DNA from: DATKCA01 sp035544675
Lineage (GTDB): Bacteria; Acidobacteriota; Thermoanaerobaculia; Gp7-AA8
Length of the DNA: 17,211 bases
NCBI GenBank assembly: GCA_035544675.1
Contig: DATKCA010000266.1
Span: 1 to 17,211 of the forward strand
Direction of reading: 5' to 3'
In this document: in pieces, positions 6,896 to 16,375 of the stretch
Numbering within the stretch: the stretch's first letter is position 1
Layout of the letters: each line of letters opens with the position of its first letter
Made by a program: the position numbers and the translations under genes
Notes under the pieces: model-generated
The model's database searches: none
What the model was told of the DNA's origin: nothing
Seen by the model: only the letters and a program-made list of their open reading frames with translations

Positions 6896-8638
6896 GCCTT
6901 TCCTGACCGCGATCCCCAGCTCGGCGAGCTGATTCGCGTCCACTCTCGACGGCGCGTCGCTCATCAGGTCCTGCGCTCGCGCCGTCTTCGGGAAGGCGAT
7001 GACGTCGCGGAGTGAGTCTGCCCGCGCCATCAGCATGGCCATGCGGTCGACGCCGAGGGCGATGCCGCCGTGGGGAGGGGCGCCGTAGCGGAAGGCGTCG
7101 AGGAGAAAACCGAAGCGATCGTTCGCATCCTCGTCCGAGATCCCCAGCGCGCGGAACATCCGCGACTGCACCTCCGGACGGTTGATGCGGATGCTGCCGC
7201 CGCCCAGCTCCAGGCCGTTCAGGACGACGTCATAGGCTCGCGCCAGCACGCTGCCGGGATCGCTCTCCAGCCTCTCCAGATCGGCCACGGCCGGTGAGGT
7301 GAACGGGTGATGGCGCGCGAACCAGCGCCGCGTCTCCTCGTCCCACTCGAAGAGCGGGAAATCGGTGACCCAGAGAAAGTCCCAGCGCTCGGCCGGGATC
7401 AGTCCGAGCTCCTGTCCGAGCTTCAGGCGGAGCTGGCCGAGGACATCCCACACCACGGCCGGTGTGCCGGCGACGATGAGGGCCATGTCGTTCTCGTGCG
7501 CGCGCGTGGCGTCGCGGAGCGCGTCGAAGGCGGCATCGTCGAGAAATTTCCTGATCGACGAGCCCTTCTGCGCGTCGAACTTGATCCAGACCAGACCCGA
7601 CGCGCCGAGCTTCCTGGCCTGCTCGGTGAGCTCGTCGATGCGTTTGCGCGAGAGGGAGGCGCCGCCCGGCACGACGATGGCCCGAATGGTCGCCGCCGCG
7701 CGGAACGCCTCGAACGACGTCGCCTTTGCCGCCACCGAGATGTCGACCAGCTCCATCCCGAAGCGCGTGTCCGGACGGTCGATGCCGAAGCGCTCCATGG
7801 CCTCCTTCCACTTCATGCGCGGAAACGGTGTCTTCACCGCGATGGTCGCGAGCGGGAACACCTCCGTGAACATCCCTTCGATGAGACGGAAGATGAACTC
7901 TTCGTCGATGAACGAAGCCTCGATGTCGATCTGCGTGAACTCGGGCTGGCGGTCGCGGCGCAGGTCCTCGTCGCGGAAGCACCTGGCGATCTGGAAATAG
8001 CGCTCCAGGCCGGACACCATCAGGATCTGTTTGAAGATCTGCGGCGACTGCGGCAGCGCGTAAAACTGGCCGTTGTGGACACGGCTGGGGACGAGGTAGT
8101 CGCGCGCCCCTTCCGGAGTGGACTTCGTCAGGATCGGCGTCTCGATCTCGAGGAAGCCGTTGCGGTTCATGTAGTCGCGCACCGCGAACGTCAAAGCATG
8201 CCGGAGCATGAGGTTTCGCGTCAGAGCCGGACGCCGCAGATCGAGATACCGATACTTGAGCCTGAGCTCCTCGGCCACCTCGGCATCCTCCTCGATGGGG
8301 AACGGCGGGGTCTCGGCGCGGTTGAGGATCTCGATCCGCGAGGCCAGCAGCTCGATGTCACCGGTGGGAAGCTTCGGATTGCGGCGCTCGTCGAGCCGGT
8401 GGACGACCTCGCCCTCGATCCGGACGACGAATTCCGAGCGCAGCTCCTTGGCCGCGCTGACCACGTCCGCGTCCTTGACCAGCTTCTGGTCGACGACGAC
8501 CTGGCAGATGCCGCTGCGGTCGCGCACGTCGATGAAGATCAGCTCACCGAAGTCGCGCTGCTTCTGGACCCAGCCGGCCAGAGCGATCTGCTTGCCGACG
8601 TGTTCCCTGCGGAGAGTTCCTGCGTAGAGTCTGTCCAT
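6893..8638 (-). CDS. aspS: Aspartyl-tRNA synthetase
   Basis: A class II aminoacyl-tRNA synthetase that charges tRNA-Asp (and tRNA-Asn if non-discriminating). The 581-residue length is normal for the bacterial type. The anticodon-binding OB domain (about 1-105) has GWVQKQRDFGELIFIDVRDR. Class II motif 2 is CFRDEDLRRDRQPEFTQID at about 220-238, and the bacterial GAD insertion covers about 290-420. The GLELGGGSIRI segment is at about 475-485 and motif 3, GGIALGVDRMAM, at about 524-535 with Arg532. Residue 30 of the anticodon domain is Phe, where discriminating enzymes usually have Leu and non-discriminating ones His, so specificity is left open. The ATG at 8638 is 16 bp after the carbonic-anhydrase stop, indicating an operon; the stop codon lies in a heptad repeat. 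Confidence 0.97.
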   Translation of the reverse strand: MDRLYAGTLRREHVGKQIALAGWVQKQRDFGELIFIDVRDRSGICQVVVDQKLVKDADVVSAAKELRSEFVVRIEGEVVHRLDERRNPKLPTGDIELLASRIEILNRAETPPFPIEEDAEVAEELRLKYRYLDLRRPALTRNLMLRHALTFAVRDYMNRNGFLEIETPILTKSTPEGARDYLVPSRVHNGQFYALPQSPQIFKQILMVSGLERYFQIARCFRDEDLRRDRQPEFTQIDIEASFIDEEFIFRLIEGMFTEVFPLATIAVKTPFPRMKWKEAMERFGIDRPDTRFGMELVDISVAAKATSFEAFRAAATIRAIVVPGGASLSRKRIDELTEQARKLGASGLVWIKFDAQKGSSIRKFLDDAAFDALRDATRAHENDMALIVAGTPAVVWDVLGQLRLKLGQELGLIPAERWDFLWVTDFPLFEWDEETRRWFARHHPFTSPAVADLERLESDPGSVLARAYDVVLNGLELGGGSIRINRPEVQSRMFRALGISDEDANDRFGFLLDAFRYGAPPHGGIALGVDRMAMLMARADSLRDVIAFPKTARAQDLMSDAPSRVDANQLAELGIAVRKG

Positions 8639-8644
8639 CGTAGT

Positions 8645-8672
8645 GAGCTGTCAGCTAAGAGCTGAGAGCCAG
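8645..8672. repeat. Short heptad array, word GAGCTGA
   Basis: Four in-register units: GAGCTGT, CAGCTAA, GAGCTGA, GAGCCAG. Each full unit contains the palindrome AGCT, so the array is partly self-complementary. It overlaps the 3' end of the upstream carbonic-anhydrase gene: its TAG stop (8655-8657 on the complement) and last codons (LALSS) are made of repeat sequence. The array ends 6 bp from the aspS start codon. Confidence 0.75.
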
Positions 8673-9173
8673 GTATTGATCCTTGTACTGCACATACACC
8701 TTCCACCCCCGCTCGATGCGCCCCAGCTCCTCGGGCGTGAGCTCGCGTTTGACGCGGGCGGGCACACCGACGACGAGCGTGCGCGGCGGGACCTTCATCC
8801 CCTCCTGCACGACCGCGCCGGCGCCGACGATGGCCCCCTCGCCGATGACGGCGTGGCTGAGAATGCGGGCGCCGATTCCGATCAGGGCGCGATTTTCCAC
8901 GGTGCAACCGTGCACGACCGCGGCATGACCCACCGTGACCTCCTCGCCGATGATGGCCGGACCGGTGCCGTGCTCGACATGGACGACGGAGTTGTCCTGG
9001 ATGTTGCTGCGGGCCCCGACGCGGATGAAGTGGATGTCACCGCGCAGGACGGTCCCGAACCAGATGGACGCGTCCTCGCCGAGCTCGACGTCGCCGATCA
9101 GCGTCGCGTTCGGCGCGACGAACACGCGCGCTCCGATGCGCGGCTCCTTGCCGTCATAGGGCAGCCGAATCAT
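8655..9173 (-). CDS. Gamma-class carbonic anhydrase-like hexapeptide-repeat protein
   Basis: A 172-residue left-handed beta-helix protein of the YrdA/PaaY/gamma-carbonic-anhydrase family, expected to trimerise and bind a metal at the subunit interface. The key residues are visible: R44 and D46 (RGD), Q59 (NIQDNSVVH), and the three His ligands H65, H83 and H88 (VTVGHAAVVHGC). The hexapeptide repeats run from about 18 to 140, with a C-terminal helix at 145-165. Carbonic anhydrase activity is plausible but many relatives have no proven reaction. I chose the ATG at 9173: the longer start at 9251 would translate 26 residues of the CTCTG-type hairpin. TGCTAAAGT lies 8 nt upstream as a possible -10. 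It precedes aspS by 16 bp. Confidence 0.88.
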   Translation of the reverse strand: MIRLPYDGKEPRIGARVFVAPNATLIGDVELGEDASIWFGTVLRGDIHFIRVGARSNIQDNSVVHVEHGTGPAIIGEEVTVGHAAVVHGCTVENRALIGIGARILSHAVIGEGAIVGAGAVVQEGMKVPPRTLVVGVPARVKRELTPEELGRIERGWKVYVQYKDQYLALSS

Positions 9174-9181
9174 GGCGGCGG

Positions 9182-9190
9182 ACTTTAGCA
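9182..9190 (-). promoter_or_regulatory. Candidate extended -10 (TGCTAAAGT) for the carbonic-anhydrase/aspS/aroB genes
   Basis: Read on the minus strand, TGC precedes TAAAGT (four of six consensus bases), 8 nt before the ATG at 9173. It would give a leaderless or nearly leaderless transcript starting just after the long CTCTG hairpin. This is weaker than the PBP1A and 4326 examples. Confidence 0.35.
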
Positions 9191-9195
9191 CGGCC

Positions 9196-9276
9196 TCTCT
9201 GCGCCACTCTGCGATCTCTGTGACTCTGTGGTTGAAGAACCGCAGAGCCACAGAGGACGCAGAGGTTACGCAGAGG
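9196..9276. repeat. Large CTCTGYG/CRCAGAG hairpin
   Basis: The left arm carries CTCTGCG, CTCTGCG, CTCTGTG, CTCTGTG spaced 8-10 bp apart. The right arm carries the complementary words GCAGAG, CACAGAG, CGCAGAG, CGCAGAG. The centre is GGTT-GAAG-AACC (9230-9241). Manual pairing gives an almost continuous stem from 9196-9276 with two single mismatches, three G-T wobbles and one asymmetric internal loop (3 against 4 bases). The hairpin lies between the folA stop (9280) and the carbonic-anhydrase start. There is no T-run after it on either strand, so it is not a standard intrinsic terminator. CACAGAG-type words are common intergenic repeats in many environmental bacteria. Confidence 0.85.
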
Positions 9277-9279
9277 TTC

Positions 9280-9786
9280 CTAAGGCCTGACCTCCGAACG
9301 CTCGTAAGTCAAAAAGCTGTACGGATAGGCGTTCTTCTCATCGGCTTCGTGATGCTCGACGTCGACGAGCTTCCACTCCGTGACGTCGTCGAACTCCGGG
9401 AAGAACGTGTCGCCGGGCGGCTCGGCGTGAATGCGCGTCAGGTACATGCGGCCGGCCAGGTGAAGGCTCTGGCGGAAGATCTCCGCTCCGCCGATGATGA
9501 AGATCTCCGGATCGCCGGCCGCCTCCGCCTTGCTGATTGCTTCGTCGAGCGAGCGTGCGACGGCGACCCCCTCCGGCCGGAAGCCGGCGTTCCGCGTGAT
9601 CACGACGTTGGTACGATCCGGCAGCGGCTTCCCGATCTCGTCGAACGTCTTGCGGCCCATCAGCACGTGATGGCCGGTCGTCATCTTCCTGAACCACTTC
9701 AGGTCGGCGGGCATGTGCCAGGGCAGCGTGTTGTCGCGGCCGATGACGTTGTTGTCGCCGAGTGCGGCGATCAGCGTCAGCGTCAT
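9280..9786 (-). CDS. folA: Dihydrofolate reductase
   Basis: Reduces dihydrofolate to tetrahydrofolate with NADPH, regenerating the cofactor oxidised by thymidylate synthase. It is 168 residues, the usual size. It opens MTLTLIAALGDNNVIG, with LPWHMPADLKWF carrying the substrate-binding acid D28, then VLMGRKTFDEIGKPLPDR (NADPH site, about 41-58) and IFIIGGAEIF at about 95-104. The start is the ATG at 9786, which shares ATGA with the thyA stop; the longer open frame upstream is only a shadow of thyA. Translational coupling to thyA gives the two steps of the dTMP cycle from one message. The stop is immediately before the CTCTG hairpin. Confidence 0.96.
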   Translation of the reverse strand: MTLTLIAALGDNNVIGRDNTLPWHMPADLKWFRKMTTGHHVLMGRKTFDEIGKPLPDRTNVVITRNAGFRPEGVAVARSLDEAISKAEAAGDPEIFIIGGAEIFRQSLHLAGRMYLTRIHAEPPGDTFFPEFDDVTEWKLVDVEHHEADEKNAYPYSFLTYERSEVRP

Positions 9787-10577
9787 ACGGCGATCGGCGC
9801 CTTGATGCCGGGATGCGGGTCGTAGTTCTCCAGCAGGAAGTCCCCGAAATGGAATTCGAAGATCGACTTCACCTCCGGATTGATCTTCATCGACGGCAGC
9901 GGCCGCGGATCGCGCTCGAGCTGCAGGCGGGCCTGATCGAGATGGTTGGCGTAGAGATGCGCGTCGCCGAGCGTGTGCACGAAGTCGCCGGGAGCGAGGT
10001 TGCAGACCTGGGCCACCATCATCGTGAGCAGAGCGTAGGAAGCGAGGTTGAAAGGAACGCCCAGGAACACGTCGGCGCTGCGCTGGTAGAGCTGGCAGGA
10101 GAGCTTTCCGTTCGCCACGTAGAACTGGAACAGCGCGTGACACGGCTGCAGGGCCATCCTGTCGAGGTCGCCGACGTTCCACGCGCTGACGATGTGGCGG
10201 CGGGAGTCGGGATTGCGCCGGATCTGGTCGATGACCTGAGTGATCTGGTCAATGTGGCGGCCGTCGGCAGCCGGCCAGGAGCGCCACTGATAGCCGTAGA
10301 CGGGGCCGAGGTCGCCGTTGCTGTCGGCCCATTCGTTCCAGATCGTGACCTTGTTCTCCTCGAGGAACCTCACGTTCGTGTCGCCGCGCAGGAACCAGAG
10401 CAGCTCGTAGACGATGGAGCGGAGGTGCAGCTTCTTCGTCGTCAGCAGCGGGAAGCCGGCCTGCAGGTCGAAGCGCATCTGATGACCGAACACGCTCAGC
10501 GTTCCGGTCCCGGTGCGATCGGACTTCGGCGTGCCGTGATCGAGGATGTGGCGGACGAGGTGGAGGTATTGCTGCAT
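9783..10577 (-). CDS. thyA: Thymidylate synthase
   Basis: Methylates dUMP to dTMP using methylene-tetrahydrofolate, yielding dihydrofolate. At 264 residues it has the same length as the E. coli enzyme. R21 (DRTGTGT) binds phosphate, GPVYGYQWRSW lies at about 91-101, and the catalytic Cys146 is in LQPCHALFQFYV. The residues around QRSADVFLGVPFN and HLYANHLDQ are also as expected. It is the first gene of the minus-strand run thyA-folA-(gamma-CA)-aspS-aroB and is divergent from lysA across 50 bp. There is no Shine-Dalgarno; TAAAAT sits 5 nt before the ATG. The 3' end overlaps folA by 4 bp (ATGA). Confidence 0.97.
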   Translation of the reverse strand: MQQYLHLVRHILDHGTPKSDRTGTGTLSVFGHQMRFDLQAGFPLLTTKKLHLRSIVYELLWFLRGDTNVRFLEENKVTIWNEWADSNGDLGPVYGYQWRSWPAADGRHIDQITQVIDQIRRNPDSRRHIVSAWNVGDLDRMALQPCHALFQFYVANGKLSCQLYQRSADVFLGVPFNLASYALLTMMVAQVCNLAPGDFVHTLGDAHLYANHLDQARLQLERDPRPLPSMKINPEVKSIFEFHFGDFLLENYDPHPGIKAPIAV

Positions 10578-10582
10578 GGCTC

Positions 10583-10588
10583 ATTTTA
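10583..10588 (-). promoter_or_regulatory. Candidate -10 hexamer TAAAAT 5 nt before thyA
   Basis: On the minus strand TAAAAT (five of six consensus bases) is followed by GAGCC and the thyA ATG. There is no TGn extension. Divergent lysA has only a weak TACACT 11 nt before its ATG on the other strand. The 50-bp region also contains GTCAT-gcgga-ATGAC (10593-10607), a short inverted repeat that could be an operator; this is speculative. Confidence 0.35.
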
Positions 10589-10627
10589 CTTTGTCATGCG
10601 GAATGACGTGTACACTTCCGCGGCTTC

Positions 10628-11892
10628 ATGCGGGTCGAGAACGGCACTCTTCTCATCGGCGACGTTGCGGCGGCGGACATCGCCGCCCGATTCGGCACAC
10701 CCGCGTACGTCTACGACGCGGCGGTCATCGAGCGGCAGGTCGAGCGGGTGAAAAGCTCGTTCGGGCGGATGCCCTTCCGCCCGTTCTACGCGATGAAGGC
10801 CAACGGCAACATCGCCATTCTCCGCCTCATCCGTGCCCACGGCTACGGATGCGATGCGGTGTCGCCGGGCGAGATCGCCCTGGCCATGCACGCCGGGTTC
10901 GCGCCGGACGACATCTGGTTCACCTGCTCGAACGTCTCCGACGAAGACCTCCGGTCCATTCCCGACCCGCGCATCGTGATCAACCTCAACTCGATGTCCG
11001 AAGTCGACCGCGTGATCGCCCTCGGCCTCCTCAATCCGGTCGCGCTCCGCGTCAATCCCGACGTCGGCGCCGGACATCATCAGGACGTCGTCACGGCCGG
11101 GAGCGGGGTGAAATTCGGGATCGATCTCGCCGAGATCGAGACCGCGCGCACGATCATCGAAGACCAGGGGCACAAGGTGGTCGGTCTGCACGCGCACATC
11201 GGCTCCGGCATCGATACGATCGACCCGCTCCTCGACGCAGCGCGCCGCCTCCTCGAGCTCGCCGATTCCTTCCCGAACCTGCGCTGGATCAATTTCGGCG
11301 GCGGGATCGGCGTGCCGTATCGCCCCGGGGAGAGAGAGTTCCCGGTCGAGAAGTACGGAGAGGCGTTGACGAAGATCGCCGACGCCACTCTTCGCGCGCG
11401 TGGTCTCACGGCCATCCTCGAGCCCGGACGCTACGTCGTCGCGTCGTCAGGCGTGCTGCTGGCGCGCGTCACCTCCAGGCGGGTCAGCGGCGGCACGGAA
11501 TGGATCGGCTGCGACACCGGCTTCAACCACCTGGTCCGCCCCTCGAAGTACAACGCGTATCACCACATCGTCAACGCCAGCCGGCCATCCCCCGGCGCGC
11601 TGCGGGAAAACTTCAGCGCCGGGGAGATGACCGAGGATCTCGTCGTGGCGGGAAACCTCTGCGAGTCGGGCGATGTCTTCACGCGCGAGGCCGGCGGCTC
11701 GGTCATCACCCGCCGGCTCAACCATACCTCCGTCGGCGATCTGATCGCCTTCTGCGACGCCGGGGCGTACGGCTTCTCCATGGCTTCGCATTACAACGCC
11801 CGGCTTCTGCCGCCGGAGCTGCTCGTCAGAGGGAGCGACGTGCAGGTCATCCGGCGCCGCCAGCCGATGGAAGATCTGTTCCGGGGACTTGA

Positions 11893-11896
<4 letters not shown>
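10628..11896 (+). CDS. lysA: Diaminopimelate decarboxylase
   Basis: A PLP enzyme that decarboxylates meso-diaminopimelate to L-lysine, the last step of lysine synthesis. At 422 residues it has the fold type III alanine-racemase-like barrel plus C-terminal beta domain. The PLP lysine is K57 in FYAMKANGN. HAHIGSGI (188-195), GGGIGVPY (224-231) and EPGRY (265-269) line the cofactor site. CESGD (345-349) holds the catalytic Cys345 and the stereocentre-recognising Glu346, and GAYGFSMASHYN lies at 379-390. Related decarboxylases (carboxynorspermidine, D-amino acid) exist, but the CESGD motif and length favour LysA. It overlaps the next gene by ATGA. Confidence 0.94.
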
Positions 11897-13751
<1,855 letters not shown>

Positions 13752-13769
13752 GAAACGAAGAGAGGAACG

Positions 13770-15056
13770 ATGACCGATCAACCCAGCGGCAAACTCGTGA
13801 GAACGGTGGGCGCGTGGGGCCTGGTGGCCATGTGCATCAACGCCGTGGTCGGCAGCGGGGTGTTCCTGCTCCCCTCCGAGTCGTACAAGCTGCTCGGGCC
13901 GTTCTCGTTGTGGATTCCGCTCATCGCCGTGATTCCGGTGTTCATCCTCGTGCTCTGCTTCGCCGAGGCGTCGAGCCATTTCACGGAGCCGGGCGGGGCG
14001 TATCTGTACGCGCGAACCGCGTTCGGCGACTTCATCGGCTTCGAGACGGGATGGATGAACTGGCTGGCGCGCGTGACGTCGCTGGCATCGCTGTCGAACG
14101 GATTCGTGCTCGCGCTGGCCAGGTTGTTTCCGGAGCTGGGGACGGGCGCGCCACGGGCAGGCGTCATCTTCGCCACGATTGCGATCCTGGCGCTCATCCA
14201 CCTCCTCGGCGTGCGCTACGGGGCGGCGTCGATCTACATTTTCACCGCCGGCAAACTGATTCCGCTGACGCTGTTCATCATCGTGGCGCTCATCGCCTGG
14301 AAGCACAATCCGATTCCGGGCTCGCTGCAGATGTCGGAGTCGATGGACCTGCGTCAGGCCTGGCTGTTCGTGCTGTTCGCATACGCCGGGTTCGAGAATC
14401 TCGGCGTTCCGGCCGGCGAATACAAGAACCCGCGGCGCGATCTGCCGCGGGCGTTGCTCCTGGGCATTCTCGCCATCGGCGCGCTGTACAGCCTCTCGCA
14501 GCTCGCCGCGATGTCGGCGCTGCCCGATCTGTCGAAGACCAGCACGCCCATCGCGGACGCCGCATTCGTGCTGGTCGGCACGGCTGGGGCGGTGATCATC
14601 ACCGTGGGATCCCTGCTGTCGATGGCCGGGACGAATTCGGGCACGATGCTGGAGGGGTCGCGCATGCTCTATGCGCTGTCCCTCGGACGCGCGCGCATGA
14701 GCGCGATCAGCTATGTGCATCCCCGGTTCCGCACGCCGACCCTGGCCATCCTCATTCACTCGTCCGTAGCACTCGGCCTGGCGCTCGGCGGCACGTTCGC
14801 GAAGCTGGCGCTGCTGTCAGCGATCGCGCGCCTGACGACGTATTTGTTCACGTGTCTGGCCGTGCCGCGGCTCCGCAGACTGAACGAGGGGTTCCGAACG
14901 CCCGGCCTGGTCGTTCCCGTGCTCGGAACGATCATCTCGCTGGCGTCGTTCCTCTGCCTGAACAGGTTCCAGTTCATTGCCGCGGCACTGGCCATGACGG
15001 TGGGCGCGATGCTCTACGCCGTCACGCGAACATCCACGCACACACCGCAACCGTAG
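13770..15056 (+). CDS. APC-superfamily amino acid permease
   Basis: A 428-residue inner-membrane transporter with about 12 predicted hydrophobic segments. The APC signature after TM1 is NAVVGSGVFLLP (about 24-35), followed by PGGAYLYARTAFGDFIGFETG and the TM6 region LFAYAGFENLGVPAGEYKNP. Specific amino acids cannot be told from the sequence; y+LAT/AdiC-like antiporter or general permease roles are both possible. I chose the ATG at 13770 because AGAGAGGAA lies just upstream as a Shine-Dalgarno; the frame extends 15 codons further but into repeat. It follows the deacylase gene, and a free D-amino acid or lysine link would be speculation. The 3' end overlaps spmB by 35 bp (convergent). Confidence 0.9.
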   Translation: MTDQPSGKLVRTVGAWGLVAMCINAVVGSGVFLLPSESYKLLGPFSLWIPLIAVIPVFILVLCFAEASSHFTEPGGAYLYARTAFGDFIGFETGWMNWLARVTSLASLSNGFVLALARLFPELGTGAPRAGVIFATIAILALIHLLGVRYGAASIYIFTAGKLIPLTLFIIVALIAWKHNPIPGSLQMSESMDLRQAWLFVLFAYAGFENLGVPAGEYKNPRRDLPRALLLGILAIGALYSLSQLAAMSALPDLSKTSTPIADAAFVLVGTAGAVIITVGSLLSMAGTNSGTMLEGSRMLYALSLGRARMSAISYVHPRFRTPTLAILIHSSVALGLALGGTFAKLALLSAIARLTTYLFTCLAVPRLRRLNEGFRTPGLVVPVLGTIISLASFLCLNRFQFIAAALAMTVGAMLYAVTRTSTHTPQP

Positions 15057-15558
15057 CGATGGCGGCGACGATGTCGCCCACCAGCGCGGCCGGGACGGCA
15101 TGGCGCGTCTTGCGGACGCCGACCGCGCCGAAGTAGACGGCCAGCACGTAGAACGTGGTCTCGGAGCTGCCGTACATGGTCGCGGCCATGCGGGCCAGGA
15201 GCGAGTCGGGGCCGTGCACGTTGATCAGGTCGGTCGTGAACGCGAGCGATCCGCTGCCCGTCAGGCTGCGCAGGATGGCCAGCGGAATCAGCTCGCTGGG
15301 GAACCCGGTGGCCTGCGCCACCGGACGCAGCGCGGCGTTCAAGAGATCCATCGAGCCCGATCCGCGGAACATGCCGATGGCCACGAGGATCCCGACCAGG
15401 AACGGGATGATCCGCACGGCCACTTCGAAGCCTTCCTTGGCCCCCTCCACGAAGACGTCGAACACTTTGACCTTGCGCACGATCCCGATCAGCGGAATCG
15501 CCACCAGCATGACCGGGACTGCCCAGAGCGAGATGGCGTCGAGAATGGCGCGGATCAC
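15022..15558 (-). CDS. spmB: Spore maturation protein B-like membrane protein
   Basis: A 178-residue polytopic membrane protein of the nucleoside-recognition/gate (SpmB) family. The conserved GSSETTFYVLAVYFG block lies at about 130-144, with IPLAILRSLTGSGSLAF at about 91-107. SpmB pairs with SpmA; in Bacillus they affect spore core dehydration, but homologues are widespread in non-sporulating bacteria with unknown transport roles. The start is a GTG sharing GTGA with the spmA stop, so the two are translationally coupled. The stop lies inside the 3' end of the convergent permease gene. Confidence 0.9.
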   Translation of the reverse strand: MIRAILDAISLWAVPVMLVAIPLIGIVRKVKVFDVFVEGAKEGFEVAVRIIPFLVGILVAIGMFRGSGSMDLLNAALRPVAQATGFPSELIPLAILRSLTGSGSLAFTTDLINVHGPDSLLARMAATMYGSSETTFYVLAVYFGAVGVRKTRHAVPAALVGDIVAAIATVAVCAWMFA

Positions 15559-16181
15559 TCCACCACCTCCCCTTCCGGCTCGACTGTGGCTTCGGCTTCC
15601 CGCCTCGGATAGAAGCGCTGCAGAGCCCTGGCCGCGATCACAGCCGCGACCGTCCCGATGCCCGTGGCGATGAGGCTGGGCGCGATGATGGCCGTCGGAT
15701 TCAGCGATCCCGCCGCGGCTAGAATGCCGATCATCGTGGCAGGGATGAGCTGCACGCCCGATGTGTTGACGGCCATGAGTGTCACCATCGAGTTCGTGGC
15801 CGTGTCCTTGTCATCGTTCAGCTCCTGCATCTCCTCCATGGCCTTGATGCCGAACGGCGTCGCGGCGTTGTTGAGGCCGAGCATGTTCGCCGCGACGCTC
15901 ATCACGATGGCGCCGTTGGCCGGATGGTCCTTCGGAATCTCAGGAAAGAGGAGCTTCAGGACCGGCCGGAGCGCGCGCCCGAGCAGCGTGACGAGACCGG
16001 CCGCCTCCGCCACACGCATCATCCCCAGCCAGAGCGTCATGACGCCGACCAGGCCGATGGCGATCTCCACCCCCGTCTTCGCCGAGTCGATGGCCCCCTT
16101 CGTCACCCCCTCGGCCGTGCCGTTGAATGCCGCAACGACGAGCGCGATCGCCATCAGAGCGAACCAGATGTAGTTCAGCAT
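15555..16181 (-). CDS. spmA: Spore maturation protein A-like membrane protein
   Basis: A 208-residue polytopic membrane protein with the SpmA signature NMLGLNNAATPFGIKAMEEM (about 99-118) and the SGVQLIPATMIG segment at about 141-152. It has a charged C-terminal tail ending EPEGEVVE. The nucleoside-recognition/gate domain suggests small-molecule movement, unproven. The start ATG at 16181 has no Shine-Dalgarno; TATATC lies 8 nt upstream as a weak -10. It is the first of the two-gene spmA-spmB unit and divergent from the sulfatase-like gene. Confidence 0.92.
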   Translation of the reverse strand: MLNYIWFALMAIALVVAAFNGTAEGVTKGAIDSAKTGVEIAIGLVGVMTLWLGMMRVAEAAGLVTLLGRALRPVLKLLFPEIPKDHPANGAIVMSVAANMLGLNNAATPFGIKAMEEMQELNDDKDTATNSMVTLMAVNTSGVQLIPATMIGILAAAGSLNPTAIIAPSLIATGIGTVAAVIAARALQRFYPRREAEATVEPEGEVVE

Positions 16182-16203
16182 TGCGCGAGGATATAGGAGT
16201 TGT

Positions 16204-16239
16204 CAGATCACAGATCACAGGGGGGCAGAGCCCAGAGCC
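16204..16239. repeat. Heptad units CAGATCA and CAGAGCC
   Basis: CAGATCA twice in register (16204-16217), CAG with a G-run, then CAGAGCC twice in register (16226-16239). It is a short but exact 7-bp-period stretch upstream of spmA, in the divergent spmA/sulfatase region. Confidence 0.65.
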
Positions 16240-16260
16240 AAAACGTTAACCGCCGGTCCC

Positions 16261-16288
16261 GGGGCGCGGGTGAGGACACCCGCGCCTC
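16261..16288. repeat. Perfect GC-rich hairpin
   Basis: GGCGCGGGTG (16263-16272), loop AGGA, CACCCGCGCC (16277-16286): a perfect 10-bp stem, extendable by one G-T and one G-C pair to 16261-16288. No T-run follows on either strand, so it is more like an intergenic palindromic element than an intrinsic terminator. Confidence 0.8.
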
Positions 16289-16375
16289 CATTCCGTGATG
16301 AACAGCCGCATCCGAACCACCGGCGAGACGTCGCACCTCACCGTGTGATGTTTGTCACCCGCCCGCCCAACAGCC

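Noticed and set aside
9174..9251. A start codon 26 codons upstream of the carbonic-anhydrase-like protein
   Set aside because: The extension is a translation of the CTCTG hairpin, and the family starts at MIRLP; a -10-like element lies before the shorter start.
9196..9276. Intrinsic transcription terminator
   Set aside because: The hairpin has no following T-run on either strand, and it is far longer than typical terminators.
9787..10182. Long N-terminal extension of the DHFR frame
   Set aside because: It lies entirely inside thyA in another frame; the ATGA overlap start gives a normal-length DHFR.
15022..16181. Evidence that the organism forms endospores
   Set aside because: SpmA/SpmB homologues are widespread in non-sporulating bacteria, and no other sporulation gene is present here.
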